A stretch of 64,000 nt of DNA from Sphingomonas brevis (GCF_023516505.1 NZ_JAMGBB010000001.1:1364001-1428000); one strand, 5' to 3'. Positions 40,212 through 49,808 are shown, counted from the stretch's first letter. A program made the numbers and translations. The notes: generated by a model from the letters alone, not told the origin.

Positions 40212-41236
40212 TGGCCAAGCGCGAACTGTCCGCCGCGAACCTCGACTCCCGGATCGAAGGACGCGCCCGGCTCGAGCTGGAGTTCGAGCAGCCCTATCTG
40301 CTCGGCCCGCTGTTCGGCGATTATGACCGCCACCTGATCATGATCGAGGACCGGCTTGGCGTGAATATCGCCGCGCGCGGCAACCGGGTGATGATCGAGG
40401 GCGATCCCGATGCCGCCGCCCGCGCCCGCGACGTGCTCACCGGCCTCTATAACCGGCTCGACCAGGGCCAGGACGTCGATGCGGCCGCGGTCGAAGCGCT
40501 GATCGGAATGGCTAACCAGCCCGCGCTCGACGGGATAATCGCCGACGAGGTCGCCTCGCCCCCGAGCGTCATGATCCGGACGCGCAAGAAGACGATCGTT
40601 CCGCGCTCGACCGTCCAGACCCGCTACATGGAATGCCTGGCTCGCGACGACATGATCTTCGCGCTTGGGCCGGCGGGTACCGGAAAGACCTATCTCGCGG
40701 TCGCCCAAGCGGTCTCGCAGCTCGTCTCGGGCAGCGTCGATCGACTGATTCTTTCGCGTCCGGCAGTCGAAGCCGGAGAGCGGCTGGGCTTCCTGCCCGG
40801 CGACATGAAGGAAAAGGTCGATCCGTATCTCCGGCCGCTCTACGACGCGCTTTACGACATGCTGCCGACCGAGCAGGTCGAGCGGCGCATCGCCAGCGGC
40901 GAGATCGAAATCGCCCCGATCGCGTTCATGCGCGGCCGCACGCTGAACGACGCGTTCATCATCCTCGATGAGGCGCAGAACACCACGCCGCAGCAGATGA
41001 AGATGTTCCTCACCCGTTTCGGCATGCGCAGCCGAATGGTGATTTGCGGCGATCCCAACCAGACCGACCTGCCGCCAGGCGTGACGTCCGGCCTGGCCGA
41101 TGCCGTGTCGAAGCTCGAAGGAATACCTAAACTGTCGATGGTCCGGTTCAGCGCCGCCGACGTCGTCCGCCATCCGCTGGTCGGCAGGATCGTCGAAGCT
41201 TATGAGGGACCTGGGCCAGGGAATTTGGGGCGGTGA
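40211..41236 (+). CDS. PhoH-like ATPase (YbeZ)
   Basis: P-loop ATPase of 341 residues that works with YbeY in RNA and ribosome quality control. An N-terminal KH-like region (LIMIEDRLGVNIAARGNRVMIEGDP) precedes Walker A GPAGTGKTYLAVAQAV (about residues 154-169) and Walker B AFIILDEAQNTTPQQMKMFLTRFG. The sensor region is CGDPNQTDLP. It sits in the standard miaB-phoH-ybeY order with overlapping ends on both sides. Confidence 0.95.
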   Translation: MAKRELSAANLDSRIEGRARLELEFEQPYLLGPLFGDYDRHLIMIEDRLGVNIAARGNRVMIEGDPDAAARARDVLTGLYNRLDQGQDVDAAAVEALIGMANQPALDGIIADEVASPPSVMIRTRKKTIVPRSTVQTRYMECLARDDMIFALGPAGTGKTYLAVAQAVSQLVSGSVDRLILSRPAVEAGERLGFLPGDMKEKVDPYLRPLYDALYDMLPTEQVERRIASGEIEIAPIAFMRGRTLNDAFIILDEAQNTTPQQMKMFLTRFGMRSRMVICGDPNQTDLPPGVTSGLADAVSKLEGIPKLSMVRFSAADVVRHPLVGRIVEAYEGPGPGNLGR

Positions 41237-41739
41237 TGCTTGAGATCGCCATCGATACCGACGGAGAATGGGACAGTAGCACCGGCTGGGACGGGCTTGC
41301 CCGTGCCGCCGCCGCCGCCGCCATTGCCGAAAGCGCATTCCCCCAGCTGGGGACCAGCGAACGAACCGTCGAACTGTCGATCCGCCTCGCCGGCGACGCC
41401 GAAGTTCATGCGCTGAACTCCGAATGGCGCGGCAAGGACAAGCCGACCAACGTCCTGTCCTTCCCAATGGCCGAGGCCGAAGAGCTCGCTGACGGTGGCG
41501 CTGCCGGGCCCGAACTGATGCTGGGCGATATCATCCTCGCCCGCGGGATCTGCGCCGCCGAAGCCCAGCAAAAATCCATTCCGCTCGAAAGCCACGCCGC
41601 CCATTTGATGGTCCATGGCACGCTCCACCTGCTCGGCTATGACCATATGGATGAAGCCAGCGCTGCCGACATGGAAGCGCGCGAAGTGCGCGCGCTAGCA
41701 CGGATGGGCATATCCGACCCGTACGAGGGCGAGCGCTGA
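41236..41739 (+). CDS. ybeY: YbeY, rRNA maturation endoribonuclease
   Basis: Zinc-dependent RNase of 167 residues needed for 3' maturation of 16S rRNA and ribosome quality control. The catalytic metal motif HGTLHLLGYDH is at about residues 127-137, and the conserved LNSEWRGKDKPTNVLSFPM lies near residue 60. ATG at 41236 overlaps the phoH-like stop; GTG at 41233 is also possible. Its own stop overlaps the next start. Confidence 0.95.
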   Translation: MLEIAIDTDGEWDSSTGWDGLARAAAAAAIAESAFPQLGTSERTVELSIRLAGDAEVHALNSEWRGKDKPTNVLSFPMAEAEELADGGAAGPELMLGDIILARGICAAEAQQKSIPLESHAAHLMVHGTLHLLGYDHMDEASAADMEAREVRALARMGISDPYEGER

Positions 41740-42632
41740 TGGCGACCCGCAACGAGGATGAAGGCGGCTCCAGGCTGTGGCGCGGAATGCGGTCGCTGCT
41801 GTTCGGGGAGGCGCACGAGGAGACGCTTCGCGACCAGATCGAGGACGCGATCGACGAGGCAGAGGATGAGCCGATCAAGCGCGGCGACCTGTCGCCGACC
41901 GAGCGGCAAATGCTTCGCAACCTGCTGCACTTCGGTGATCGGACGGTAGGCGAGATTGCCGTTACCCGCGGCGACATCGTGTCCGTTCCCTCCACGATCA
42001 GCTTCGACGGGCTCGTCGCCGCCTTCGCCGAGGCCGAGCACAGCCGCCTTCCCGTGACGGGTGGCGACCTGGATGAAGTGATTGGGATGATCCACATCAA
42101 GGATGTGTTCAAAGCGCGCCTCGACGCCGAGCATCCACGGACCATTGCATCGCTTCTCCGGACCCCCCTGTTTGTCCCGGAATCGATGGGCGTGCTCGAC
42201 CTGCTCGCCCGGATGCGGACCGAACGGCTCCATCTGGCGATCGTCGTCGACGAATTCGGCGGCACCGAGGGACTGGTGACGATCGAGGATGTGGTCGAGG
42301 AAATCGTCGGCGAGATCGAGGACGAACACGACACCGAGGAAGCGGGGATGCTGGCCCTGCTCGAAGACGGGCTGTGGGAAGCCGACGCCCGGGTCGAGCT
42401 GGAAGAACTTGCCAAGGTGGTCGACCCGCGCCTGGCTACCGAGGACGACGAAGTCGATACGCTTGGCGGGCTGATATTCCTGCTCACCGGTCGAATTCCG
42501 GCGAAGGGCGAATCCATACTTCACTCATCGGGTTGGAGGCTGGAAGCGATCGACAGCGACCCTCGCCGGATTGTCCGGGTCCGGCTTCACGCTCCCGAGC
42601 CAGTGATCGAGGCAGTCCAGGCGGAAAAGTAG
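41739..42632 (+). CDS. CorC/HlyC-type CBS-domain protein
   Basis: Soluble protein of 297 residues with two CBS domains (about 75-200, including VTRGDIVSVPSTISFDGLVAAFAEAEHSRLPVTGGDLDEVIGMIHIKDV and LHLAIVVDEFGGTEGLVTIEDVVEEIVGEIEDEHD) and a C-terminal CorC/HlyC domain. The family is linked to magnesium/cobalt efflux and to membrane stress. No membrane helices are present, so it is the CorC rather than the CNNM type. The position between ybeY and lnt is the conserved one. Confidence 0.92.
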   Translation: MATRNEDEGGSRLWRGMRSLLFGEAHEETLRDQIEDAIDEAEDEPIKRGDLSPTERQMLRNLLHFGDRTVGEIAVTRGDIVSVPSTISFDGLVAAFAEAEHSRLPVTGGDLDEVIGMIHIKDVFKARLDAEHPRTIASLLRTPLFVPESMGVLDLLARMRTERLHLAIVVDEFGGTEGLVTIEDVVEEIVGEIEDEHDTEEAGMLALLEDGLWEADARVELEELAKVVDPRLATEDDEVDTLGGLIFLLTGRIPAKGESILHSSGWRLEAIDSDPRRIVRVRLHAPEPVIEAVQAEK

Positions 42633-42703
42633 CGCATCCGTCCGGCAGCGTTTCCGTCGACGCCGCCCTTTCCCAGCGCGTCACGACCCGCTAGCGACGC
42701 TCG

Positions 42704-44221
42704 ATGCAGTTCCTGATCGCGCTGGTTACCGGCGCCCTTTCCGCATTCGCGTTCCAGCCGGTAAGCTGGTGGCCACTGATGATCCTGGCCATGGCGGCGC
42801 TGTGCGAACTAGTAACGCGGACCAGGTCGCTGAAAGGTGCCCTGCTGATCGGCTGGGCGTTCGGAGTCGGGCAATTCGTCATCGGTCTCAACTGGATCGC
42901 TACCGCTTTCACCTTCCAGGCGGCGATGCCGGCCTGGCTCGGTTGGATCGCGGTAGTCCTGCTGTCGCTCTACCTTGCGGTCTATCCGATGCTGGCAGCC
43001 GGATTGGCTTGGCGGTTCGGCGAGAAGAGCCGTGTCGCGCTGGTGCTGGCCCTGGCCGGAAGTTGGGCACTGACCGAATGGCTGCGCGCGACGATGTTCA
43101 CCGGCTTCGCCTGGAACCCGATCGGCGTCACGCTGGTCGACACCCATGTCATCGGCGTCAGCAGTCTGATCGGGACCTACGGGCTTTCGGCGCTGGTCGC
43201 ATTGGCCGGCGGAACTCTCTGGCTGCTCGCCCGGCGCCAGTGGAAGGAAGGTGCCGGTCTCGTCGTTATCATCCTGCTGACTCATTTTCTCCCGCGACCG
43301 GTGATCGCGCCCAATGAGGCAGCGCTGAAGCCGATCCGCATCGTGCAGCCAAACATCGGCCAGAATCTAAAATGGATGCCGGGTTACGAGCAGATTGCGG
43401 CGGGCAAGCTGAGCAAATTGTCGACTCTGCGCGACCAGCGGCAGGAACTGGTCTTTTGGCCCGAGGCAGCGGTGACCGAACCCCTATCGGACAACCGGCC
43501 TGGCGCAGCGCCATACATCGCCGGAGAGCGATCGGCGGCGGCCAAAGAGATTTCCGATCGCGACCTGCTGCTAACCGGCGGTATCGCGTTCCGTTCCAGC
43601 GACCAGCGCAACGTCGATGGCGCGGCCAACAGCGTGTTCGTGCTTGGCCCGGACGGCAGATTCGTCGGACGTTACGACAAGGCGCATCTGGTGCCCTATG
43701 GCGAATATCTGCCGATGCGGCCCTTGCTTTCCGCCATTGGCCTGTCGCGGCTGGCCCCTGGAGATATTGATTTCCAGCCCGGACCGGGCGCGCAAAGCCT
43801 TGCCCTTCCCGAAGGTTGGGGAACGGCCGGTTTCCAGCTCTGTTACGAGATTATCTTTTCCGGCCATGTCGTCGATCCGCACCATCGCCCGGACTTCATC
43901 TTCAATCCGTCGAACGACGCCTGGTTTGGCGCCTGGGGCCCGCCGCAGCACCTTGCACAGGCGCGGCTCAGGGCCGCGGAGGAAGGCATTCCGGTCATCC
44001 GCTCGACCCCCACCGGGATCAGCGCGCTGATCGACGCCCGCGGTGAGCTGATCGATTCCATCCCGCTCGGCAAGGCAGGGATCATCTGGGGCTACCTGCC
44101 GCCCAGTGCGGCGCCGACCCTGTTCGCGCGGCTTGGCAACATCATTCCGCTGGCGTTGGGCTTCCTGTTGCTCATCGTCGCGATTGCACTCGACCGTCGC
44201 GCTCGCTACAGGGCCATATAA
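42704..44221 (+). CDS. lnt: apolipoprotein N-acyltransferase
   Basis: Inner-membrane enzyme that adds the third acyl chain to lipoproteins; 505 residues. About seven N-terminal helices (to about residue 195) precede the periplasmic nitrilase domain. The catalytic triad is Glu in LVFWPEAAVTEPL, Lys in GRYDKAHLVPYGEYLP and Cys in AGFQLCYEIIFSG. A last membrane helix is at the C-terminus (IIPLALGFLLLIVAIALD). The several lipoproteins in this window would be its substrates. Confidence 0.94.
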   Translation: MQFLIALVTGALSAFAFQPVSWWPLMILAMAALCELVTRTRSLKGALLIGWAFGVGQFVIGLNWIATAFTFQAAMPAWLGWIAVVLLSLYLAVYPMLAAGLAWRFGEKSRVALVLALAGSWALTEWLRATMFTGFAWNPIGVTLVDTHVIGVSSLIGTYGLSALVALAGGTLWLLARRQWKEGAGLVVIILLTHFLPRPVIAPNEAALKPIRIVQPNIGQNLKWMPGYEQIAAGKLSKLSTLRDQRQELVFWPEAAVTEPLSDNRPGAAPYIAGERSAAAKEISDRDLLLTGGIAFRSSDQRNVDGAANSVFVLGPDGRFVGRYDKAHLVPYGEYLPMRPLLSAIGLSRLAPGDIDFQPGPGAQSLALPEGWGTAGFQLCYEIIFSGHVVDPHHRPDFIFNPSNDAWFGAWGPPQHLAQARLRAAEEGIPVIRSTPTGISALIDARGELIDSIPLGKAGIIWGYLPPSAAPTLFARLGNIIPLALGFLLLIVAIALDRRARYRAI

Positions 44222-44277
44222 CGAATCCTTTATATCTCAATTTTTAGCAGATTTCTGCCAAGGACTGATGCCTCCCC

Positions 44278-45522
44278 ATGCGCAATAGCTACCTCTTCAC
44301 TTCCGAATCGGTTTCCGAAGGCCATCCCGACAAGGTCGCCGACCAGATCAGCGACGCGATCGTCGACCTGTTCATTTCCAAGGACCCGGAAGCACGCGTT
44401 GCCTGCGAAACGCTGACGACGACCAACCGAGTGGTGCTGGCCGGCGAAATCCGCGGCCAGGGGATCATGGATCGCGAAGGCAATTGGGCCGAGGGCATTC
44501 GCGAGGAGATTGAGCAGGCGGTCCGCCAGACGGTGAAGCGGATCGGCTATGAGCAGGCAGGTTTCCATTGGGACCGCCTCGACTTCGCCAATCACCTTCA
44601 CCCGCAGTCGGCGCACATCGCGCAGGGCGTCGACGCCAGCGGCAACAAGGATGAAGGCGCCGGCGACCAGGGCATAATGTTCGGCTTCGCCTGCGACGAG
44701 ACGCCCGACCTGATGCCGGCGACTCTCGATTACAGCCATAAGATCCTCGAGCGGATGGCAGCCGACCGTCATGCCGGCCGCGCCCCGTTCCTGGAGCCGG
44801 ATGCCAAGAGCCAGGTCACGCTCCGGTTCGAAAACGGCAAGCCCGTGGCGGCAACCGCGATCGTCGTTTCGACCCAGCACAAGAAGGGTTATGATCAGGG
44901 CGACAAGGAAGCCGAGCTTCATGCCTATGTGAAACGGGTGGTGGGCGAGGTGCTTCCCGCCGAGTTGCTCACCAGCGAAACCGTCTACCACATCAACCCC
45001 ACCGGCAGCTTCGAGATCGGCGGGCCGGAAGGCGATGCCGGCATTACCGGCCGCAAGATCATCGTCGACACCTATGGCGGCGCAGCACCGCATGGCGGCG
45101 GCGCGTTCAGCGGCAAGGACCCGACCAAGGTCGACCGCTCGGCCGCCTATGCGGCGCGCTACCTCGCCAAGAACATCGTCGCGGCCAAGCTCGCGACCCG
45201 CTGCACCATCCAGCTCGCCTATGCCATCGGCGTTTCCGAGCCATTGTCGCTCTATGTCGACACGCACGGCACCGGCCCCGAACTGACAGGCTTCGGCGAC
45301 GACGCGATCGAGGCGGCGATCGGCCGGATCGCCAAGCTCGGCCGGCTGACGCCGCGCGGGATCCGCACCCACCTGGGTCTTAACAAGCCGATCTATTCGG
45401 CGACCGCCGCTTATGGCCACTTCGGCCGCAAGGCGGAGGGCGACCTGTTCCCGTGGGAGAAGACCGACCTGGTCGAGGATCTGAAGACGGCGCTGCAGGA
45501 AGTGGTGACAGTCGCCGCTTAA
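44278..45522 (+). CDS. metK: S-adenosylmethionine synthetase
   Basis: Makes S-adenosylmethionine from methionine and ATP; 414 residues, slightly longer than the E. coli enzyme (about 384). Motifs are [44 protein letters not shown] and [23 protein letters not shown]. Of its products, SAM is used by MiaB, TrmB and the ICMT-like enzyme in this window. The 56-base gap from lnt shows no recognised SAM riboswitch. A palindromic repeat follows the stop. Confidence 0.96.
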   Translation: MRNSYLFTSESVSEGHPDKVADQISDAIVDLFISKDPEARVACETLTTTNRVVLAGEIRGQGIMDREGNWAEGIREEIEQAVRQTVKRIGYEQAGFHWDRLDFANHLHPQSAHIAQGVDASGNKDEGAGDQGIMFGFACDETPDLMPATLDYSHKILERMAADRHAGRAPFLEPDAKSQVTLRFENGKPVAATAIVVSTQHKKGYDQGDKEAELHAYVKRVVGEVLPAELLTSETVYHINPTGSFEIGGPEGDAGITGRKIIVDTYGGAAPHGGGAFSGKDPTKVDRSAAYAARYLAKNIVAAKLATRCTIQLAYAIGVSEPLSLYVDTHGTGPELTGFGDDAIEAAIGRIAKLGRLTPRGIRTHLGLNKPIYSATAAYGHFGRKAEGDLFPWEKTDLVEDLKTALQEVVTVAA

Positions 45523-45530
45523 ACACTGAA

Positions 45531-45598
45531 TCGTCACCCCCGGATAAGCGGGGGCCCAGATCTCAGTGCTGGGTTCCCGCTTTCGCGGGAATGACGAA
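45531..45598. repeat. double-hairpin palindromic repeat, intergenic (CCCGCTTTCGCGGG type)
   Basis: The left hairpin CACCCCCGGATAAGCGGGGG is at 45535-45554 and the right hairpin TTCCCGCTTTCGCGGGAA, with a 7-bp stem, is at 45574-45591. CCCAG and CTGGG pair between them. The ends are GTCAC and ATGAC. The 27 bases 45572-45598 are identical to 61699-61725 inside truB. It lies between metK and the DUF1761 gene, where its hairpins may also end transcription. Confidence 0.85.
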
Positions 45599-45603
45599 TT
45601 AGC

Positions 45604-46008
45604 TTATTTCCAGCCGCCCAAAATGGCGCCGGCAGCGATGTGGCCGAGCAGCAGGTGGGCGCTGTCGATCAGCGTCATATTGGTATCGACGCCGTCATAG
45701 ACCCAACCATAAAGCACGGTCGGAACAGCCGAAGCCAAGCCGATCACAATCGCCCATTTCACGCCGGTCACGGCGTCGGCGACATTGCCCCATTTGAAGA
45801 GCACCGCCATGAATGCGGCGGTCAGGATTGGCATCAGAGGACTGTACATCATCCGCGACATCGCCGTGGCCTTGTCACCCTCAGTCATGCCGGACAGTGC
45901 CATATAGGCATCGGGCGCCATCAGCAGTCCGTAGATGACGAAACCGATTGCGTAGATGACGACCGCCGCGGTGATAACCGCCAGCCAGTTGATTCCACCA
46001 GAGCGCAT
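45604..46008 (-). CDS. DUF1761-family membrane protein
   Basis: 134-residue inner-membrane protein of unknown function with four predicted helices: INWLAVITAAVVIYAIGFVIYGLLM, SPLMPILTAAFMAVLFKW, VKWAIVIGLASAVPTVLYGWVYD and LLLGHIAAGAILGGW. ATG at 46008 follows GGGGAGGGG. DUF1761 members are common single genes with no assigned job. It is on the opposite strand to metK and trmB, an insertion into an otherwise conserved run. Confidence 0.82.
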   Translation of the reverse strand: MRSGGINWLAVITAAVVIYAIGFVIYGLLMAPDAYMALSGMTEGDKATAMSRMMYSPLMPILTAAFMAVLFKWGNVADAVTGVKWAIVIGLASAVPTVLYGWVYDGVDTNMTLIDSAHLLLGHIAAGAILGGWK

Positions 46009-46112
46009 ATTCCCCTCCCCAGTTATTGTTGCGCGAGCGGAACATAACCCACTGACGACATGACGCCAAACTGAGGGTTTAATGCCCGACACGAACCGAT
46101 TAGGGCGCCGGC

Positions 46113-46832
46113 ATGACCGCGCAAAAGGAAGGCGATCCAACCACTCTCAACCGGCTCTATGGCCGGTCGAGCGGGCATAAGCTCCGCAAGGGCCAGGCCG
46201 AGTTGGTCGAAACGTTACTGCCGGCGATCGCCGTGCCGGCCGAAGGCGAAATTACGTCCAAGCGGCTATTCGGGGATGATCGGCCGCTTCATCTCGAAAT
46301 CGGCTTCGGTGGCGGTGAGCACCTCGCCTATCGCGCGGACCTGCTGCCCGACCATGGCTTCATCGGCTGCGAGCCGTTCCTCAACGGCGTTGCCCAGGCG
46401 CTCGGCCATATCCGCGACGGGCGGCTGGCCAATGTTCGCATCCACATGGGTGACGCGCTCGATGTGCTGCGCCGCCTGCCCGACAAGTCACTGACGATGG
46501 TCTATCTGCTCCACCCTGACCCGTGGCCCAAGGCGCGCCACGCCAAGCGGCGGATGTTGAATGACGGACCGCTGGCCCTGATCGCGGCCAAGCTGAGGCC
46601 GGGCGGCGAATTTCGCGTCGCCACCGACGATCCGACCTATTTGGATTGGGCGCTGATGATCATGCAGCGCCACACCGATCAGTTCGAATGGGTCGTGAAG
46701 GAACCTGGCGAGTGGCTGGGCTATCCCTCCGGCTGGCTGGAGACCCGCTACGCCGCAAAGGCGCGCCGCCAGGGCCGCACGCCGCATCAATTCCGCTACC
46801 GCCGCCTTGGCGAAGGCGGCACGCGCACCTAA
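46113..46832 (+). CDS. trmB: tRNA (guanine-N7-)-methyltransferase
   Basis: SAM-dependent enzyme that makes m7G46 in tRNA; 239 residues. The SAM site is LHLEIGFGGGEHLAYRADLLPDHGFIGCEPF, and the catalytic region is VYLLHPDPWPKARHAKRRMLNDGPLALIAAKLRPGGEFRVATDDPTYLDW. The C-terminal TRYAAKARRQGRTPHQFRYRR is the tRNA-binding end. It is close to metK, as in many alphaproteobacteria. Confidence 0.95.
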   Translation: MTAQKEGDPTTLNRLYGRSSGHKLRKGQAELVETLLPAIAVPAEGEITSKRLFGDDRPLHLEIGFGGGEHLAYRADLLPDHGFIGCEPFLNGVAQALGHIRDGRLANVRIHMGDALDVLRRLPDKSLTMVYLLHPDPWPKARHAKRRMLNDGPLALIAAKLRPGGEFRVATDDPTYLDWALMIMQRHTDQFEWVVKEPGEWLGYPSGWLETRYAAKARRQGRTPHQFRYRRLGEGGTRT

Positions 46833-46841
46833 TTAGGCGCG

Positions 46842-47891
46842 ATGGAGACCCGAGACTCCGTTCTTGCCGCAATCGGCAACACGCCGCTGATCAGGCTTCG
46901 CCGCGCGTCGGAAGAGACGGGCTGCACCATTCTCGGCAAGGCCGAATTCATGAATCCCGGCGCTTCGGTCAAAGACCGGGCGGCGCTCGGCATCATCAGC
47001 GATGCGATCGACCGCGGAGAACTCCGCAGGGGCGGGCTGGTCGTTGACGGAACCGCCGGCAACACCGGCATCGGCCTCGCAATCGTTGCCAATGCACTCG
47101 GCCTCAAGACCGTCATCGTCATCCCGGAAACCCAGGCCCAGGAGAAGAAGGACACGCTGCGGTCCTTGGGCGCGAGCCTGATTGAGGTGCCGGCAGTCCC
47201 ATACCGCAATGACAATAATTATGTGAAGGTCGCCGGCCGCACCGCGGCGCGCCTTGCCCGGGAGCATCCCGAGGGCGCGATATTCGCCAACCAATTCGAC
47301 AACGTCGCCAATCGCGACATCCATATCCGCACCACCGGTCCGGAAATCTGGGAGCAGACCGAGGGCAAGGTCGACGGTTTCGTCAGCGCGATCGGCACCG
47401 GCGGCACGCTGGCCGGGGTTGCGGCCGCCCTTCGGGAGCGCAATCCCGATATCGCCATTGCTTTAGCCGACGTTCCGGGCGCGGCGATGCACAGCTTCTA
47501 CACCACCGGTGAACTCAAGTCGGAAGGCAGCTCGATCACCGAAGGCATCGGCCAGGGGCGCGTAACCGCCAACCTCGAAGGGTTTAAGCCTGACCACAGC
47601 TTCTTCATCCCGGACGCCGAAAGCCTGGCGACCACCTTCGCGATGCTGAAGGACGAAGGTCTCGCGCTCGGACTGTCGTCGGGAGTCAATGTTGCCGGCG
47701 CAATCCGGCTGGCGCGCGAGCTGGGACCAGGTCACGTCATTGTCACCATGTTGTGCGATCCGGCGACCCGCTACCAGTCGCGCCTGTTCAACCCCGAATT
47801 TCTTCGCTCCAAGGGCCTTGAGCCTCCGGAGTGGCTCGACCGGCCGACGGTCGTCGAACCCGATTTTGTCCCGGTGCCTGCAGCGGTATAG
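46842..47891 (+). CDS. cysteine synthase A (PLP enzyme)
   Basis: O-acetylserine sulfhydrylase of the PLP fold-type II; 349 residues. The PLP Lys is in NPGASVKDRAALGIISDA, the substrate loop is DGTAGNTGIGLA, and the phosphate loop is AIGTGGTLAGVAAALRE. It has an extra C-terminal stretch (GLEPPEWLDRPTVVEPDFVPVPAAV) and a long loop with a run of polar residues compared with E. coli CysK. It starts 9 bases after trmB. Cystathionine beta-synthase activity is less likely. Confidence 0.9.
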   Translation: METRDSVLAAIGNTPLIRLRRASEETGCTILGKAEFMNPGASVKDRAALGIISDAIDRGELRRGGLVVDGTAGNTGIGLAIVANALGLKTVIVIPETQAQEKKDTLRSLGASLIEVPAVPYRNDNNYVKVAGRTAARLAREHPEGAIFANQFDNVANRDIHIRTTGPEIWEQTEGKVDGFVSAIGTGGTLAGVAAALRERNPDIAIALADVPGAAMHSFYTTGELKSEGSSITEGIGQGRVTANLEGFKPDHSFFIPDAESLATTFAMLKDEGLALGLSSGVNVAGAIRLARELGPGHVIVTMLCDPATRYQSRLFNPEFLRSKGLEPPEWLDRPTVVEPDFVPVPAAV

Positions 47892-47927
47892 CGGCGCCAT
47901 CCACCTTACTAATACGAAGGAACGAAC

Positions 47928-48590
47928 ATGACCCTTTCGATCGGCAGCACTGCTCCCGACTTCACCGCCGAGACGACGCATGGGACCCTGAACTTCCACG
48001 ATTGGATCGGCAACCATTGGGCGATCCTCTTCTCCCACCCCAAGGCGTTCACTCCGGTCTGCACGACCGAGCTCGGTTATATGGCGGGCCTGGAAGGCGA
48101 ATTTGCCAAGCGCGACACCAAGATCATCGGCCTCAGTGTCGATACTGCCGAGGACAATAAGCGCTGGCTTCCGGATATTGAGGAAGTTTCCGGCAATATC
48201 GTCGACTATCCGGTGATCGGCGACAGCGATCTCAACGTTGCCAAGCTCTACAACATGCTGCCGGCAGACTCTGGCGATACCGCCGCCGGCCGCACGGCAG
48301 CTAACAACGCCACCGTGCGCACCGTCTATATCATCGGGCCGGACAAGAAGATCCGGGCCATGCTGCTCTACCCGATGAGTTCGGGCCGCAATTTCGACGA
48401 GGTGCTGCGCCTGCTGGATTCGGTTCAGTTGACCGAAAACAAGGGTGTCGCCACGCCGGTCAACTGGAAGCCGGGCGAGCCTGTCATCATTCCGCCATCG
48501 GTCAGCGACGAAGCCGCCAGGGAAAAATATCCGGACGGCTGGGAGACGGTTAAGCCCTACCTGCGCCGTATCCCGCAGCCCGCGGATTAA
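47928..48590 (+). CDS. 1-Cys peroxiredoxin (PRDX6/AhpC2-like)
   Basis: Thiol peroxidase of 220 residues that reduces peroxides. The peroxidatic Cys45 is in FSHPKAFTPVCTTELGYM. No second Cys is present in the rest of the chain, so it must be recycled by an outside thiol such as glutathione. The long C-terminal dimerisation domain (TPVNWKPGEPVIIPPSVSDEAAREKYPDGWETVKPYLRR) marks the 1-Cys group. It lies 36 bases after cysteine synthase with its own GAAGGAAC ribosome site. Confidence 0.93.
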   Translation: MTLSIGSTAPDFTAETTHGTLNFHDWIGNHWAILFSHPKAFTPVCTTELGYMAGLEGEFAKRDTKIIGLSVDTAEDNKRWLPDIEEVSGNIVDYPVIGDSDLNVAKLYNMLPADSGDTAAGRTAANNATVRTVYIIGPDKKIRAMLLYPMSSGRNFDEVLRLLDSVQLTENKGVATPVNWKPGEPVIIPPSVSDEAAREKYPDGWETVKPYLRRIPQPAD

Positions 48591-48603
48591 TCGTTGCAAT
48601 CAT

Positions 48604-48633
48604 GCTCCGGCTCATTTGGGGTCGAGCCGGAGC
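48604..48633. terminator. bidirectional hairpin terminator overlapping a stop codon
   Basis: GCTCCGGCTC (48604-48613) and GAGCCGGAGC (48624-48633) form a perfect 10-bp inverted repeat with a 10-base loop. One arm lies inside the last codons of the leftward sugar dehydrogenase gene, whose stop is at 48612-48614. It separates this gene from the convergent peroxiredoxin gene. Confidence 0.6.
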
Positions 48634-49769
48634 AGCCTCCCGCCGCTGGGCCCGTCCTCGAGCAGATAGACGCTTCCATCCGGACCCTGGTCGACCGCCC
48701 GGATGCGGGCATTCATCGGCCATTCTTCGGCCTTGCTGGCCTTGTCGCCATCGATGTCGACGCGGATGAACGCCTCGCCAGATAATGCGCCGATCAGCGC
48801 ATCGCCCTTCCAGGCAGGGAATTTGTTGCCGGTGTAGATCATCAGCGCGCCGGGCGAGACTGACGGGTTCCACCAGACCTTGGGTGCTTCATAGCCGTCA
48901 CCCGGCTTGTGGTCGGGGATGTCGCGCCCGTCATAATGACTGCCGTTCGACACCCGCGGCCAGCCGTAGTTCTTGCCGGGCAGGATCAAATTGACCTCGT
49001 CTCCACCCTTTGGTCCCATCTCCGAAGCCCACAGCCTGCCGTCCGGTGCGAAGCTCAGGCCAAGCACATTGCGGTGGCCGAAACTCCAGATCGCGGTATC
49101 GCGATTGGTGTCGGCGCGCGGATCATTGAACGGATTGCCCTCCGCCGGCTGGCCTTCCGGCGTCAGGCGGAGCACCTTGCCGAGATCGTTGGTCAGGTCC
49201 TGCGCCGGAGTCATCTTCTGCCGCTCGCCGGAACTCAGGTAGAGAAGCCCGTCTGGCCCAAAGGCGATCCGGTGCGAGAAATGGGCGTTGCCGGAAACCT
49301 TGGGCTGTTGCCGCCAAATGACCTTGAAACCGCGCAGCGCGGGTGCGGAGGGATTGCGAAGATCGAGCGTGCCATAGCCCAATGCGGCCCCGCTGGTGCC
49401 ATCCGGCCCGCGCTCGACGAAGCTTAAATAGACGCGCTGGTTTCCAGCGAAATCGGGGTGGGGCATGACATCGCCCAGCCCGCCCTGACCCGCCACCACC
49501 ACGTCGGGAGCGCCCGAAACTGCTGTCCGCGTGCCGTTAGTGACATCTACCAGCCACAGCCTGCCTTCCTTTTCGGTAAGCAGTGCCATGTTGGTCAAGG
49601 GGACGCCGCTGCCGGGCAAAAACGCCATCGCCCAGGGCGAGCTAAAGTCGGCAATTTCGGTCGTGGTGAACGGACGATCCTGGCTATCCTGCCGCTGGGC
49701 GGCACTTTCCGACTGGCATGCGCCGCCAAGCAGCGCCACTAACACTGCTTGTATTAGCCGTCGGTTCAT
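48612..49769 (-). CDS. PQQ-dependent soluble sugar dehydrogenase family lipoprotein
   Basis: Six-bladed beta-propeller enzyme of the YliI/Asd aldose-dehydrogenase family that oxidises sugars in the periplasm with PQQ; 385 residues. ATG at 49769 follows GGGAGAG. The lipoprotein signal ends GGAC with Cys18. Motifs are FSSPWAMAFLPG, FSHRIAFGPDGLLYLSSGERQ with the catalytic His, WSFGHRNVLGLSFAPDGRLWASEMGPKGGDEVNLILPGKNYGWP and YTGNKFPAWKGDALIGALSGEA. No PQQ synthesis genes are seen in the window. The true substrate is unknown. Confidence 0.9.
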   Translation of the reverse strand: MNRRLIQAVLVALLGGACQSESAAQRQDSQDRPFTTTEIADFSSPWAMAFLPGSGVPLTNMALLTEKEGRLWLVDVTNGTRTAVSGAPDVVVAGQGGLGDVMPHPDFAGNQRVYLSFVERGPDGTSGAALGYGTLDLRNPSAPALRGFKVIWRQQPKVSGNAHFSHRIAFGPDGLLYLSSGERQKMTPAQDLTNDLGKVLRLTPEGQPAEGNPFNDPRADTNRDTAIWSFGHRNVLGLSFAPDGRLWASEMGPKGGDEVNLILPGKNYGWPRVSNGSHYDGRDIPDHKPGDGYEAPKVWWNPSVSPGALMIYTGNKFPAWKGDALIGALSGEAFIRVDIDGDKASKAEEWPMNARIRAVDQGPDGSVYLLEDGPSGGRLLRLDPK

Positions 49770-49808
49770 CCGATCTCTCCCATAACAGCGGCGAAACGAA
49801 AGGCTCAC

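Noticed and set aside
44222-44277. Possible SAM riboswitch before metK
   Set aside because: Only 56 bases separate lnt and metK. They show a weak GCAG/CTGC hairpin but no match I can recognise to SAM-II, SAM-V or the SAM/SAH class.
18918-45598. CRISPR array or insertion-sequence ends
   Set aside because: The repeats are single, widely spaced, hairpin-shaped and of three classes, with no regular spacers and no transposase gene between them.
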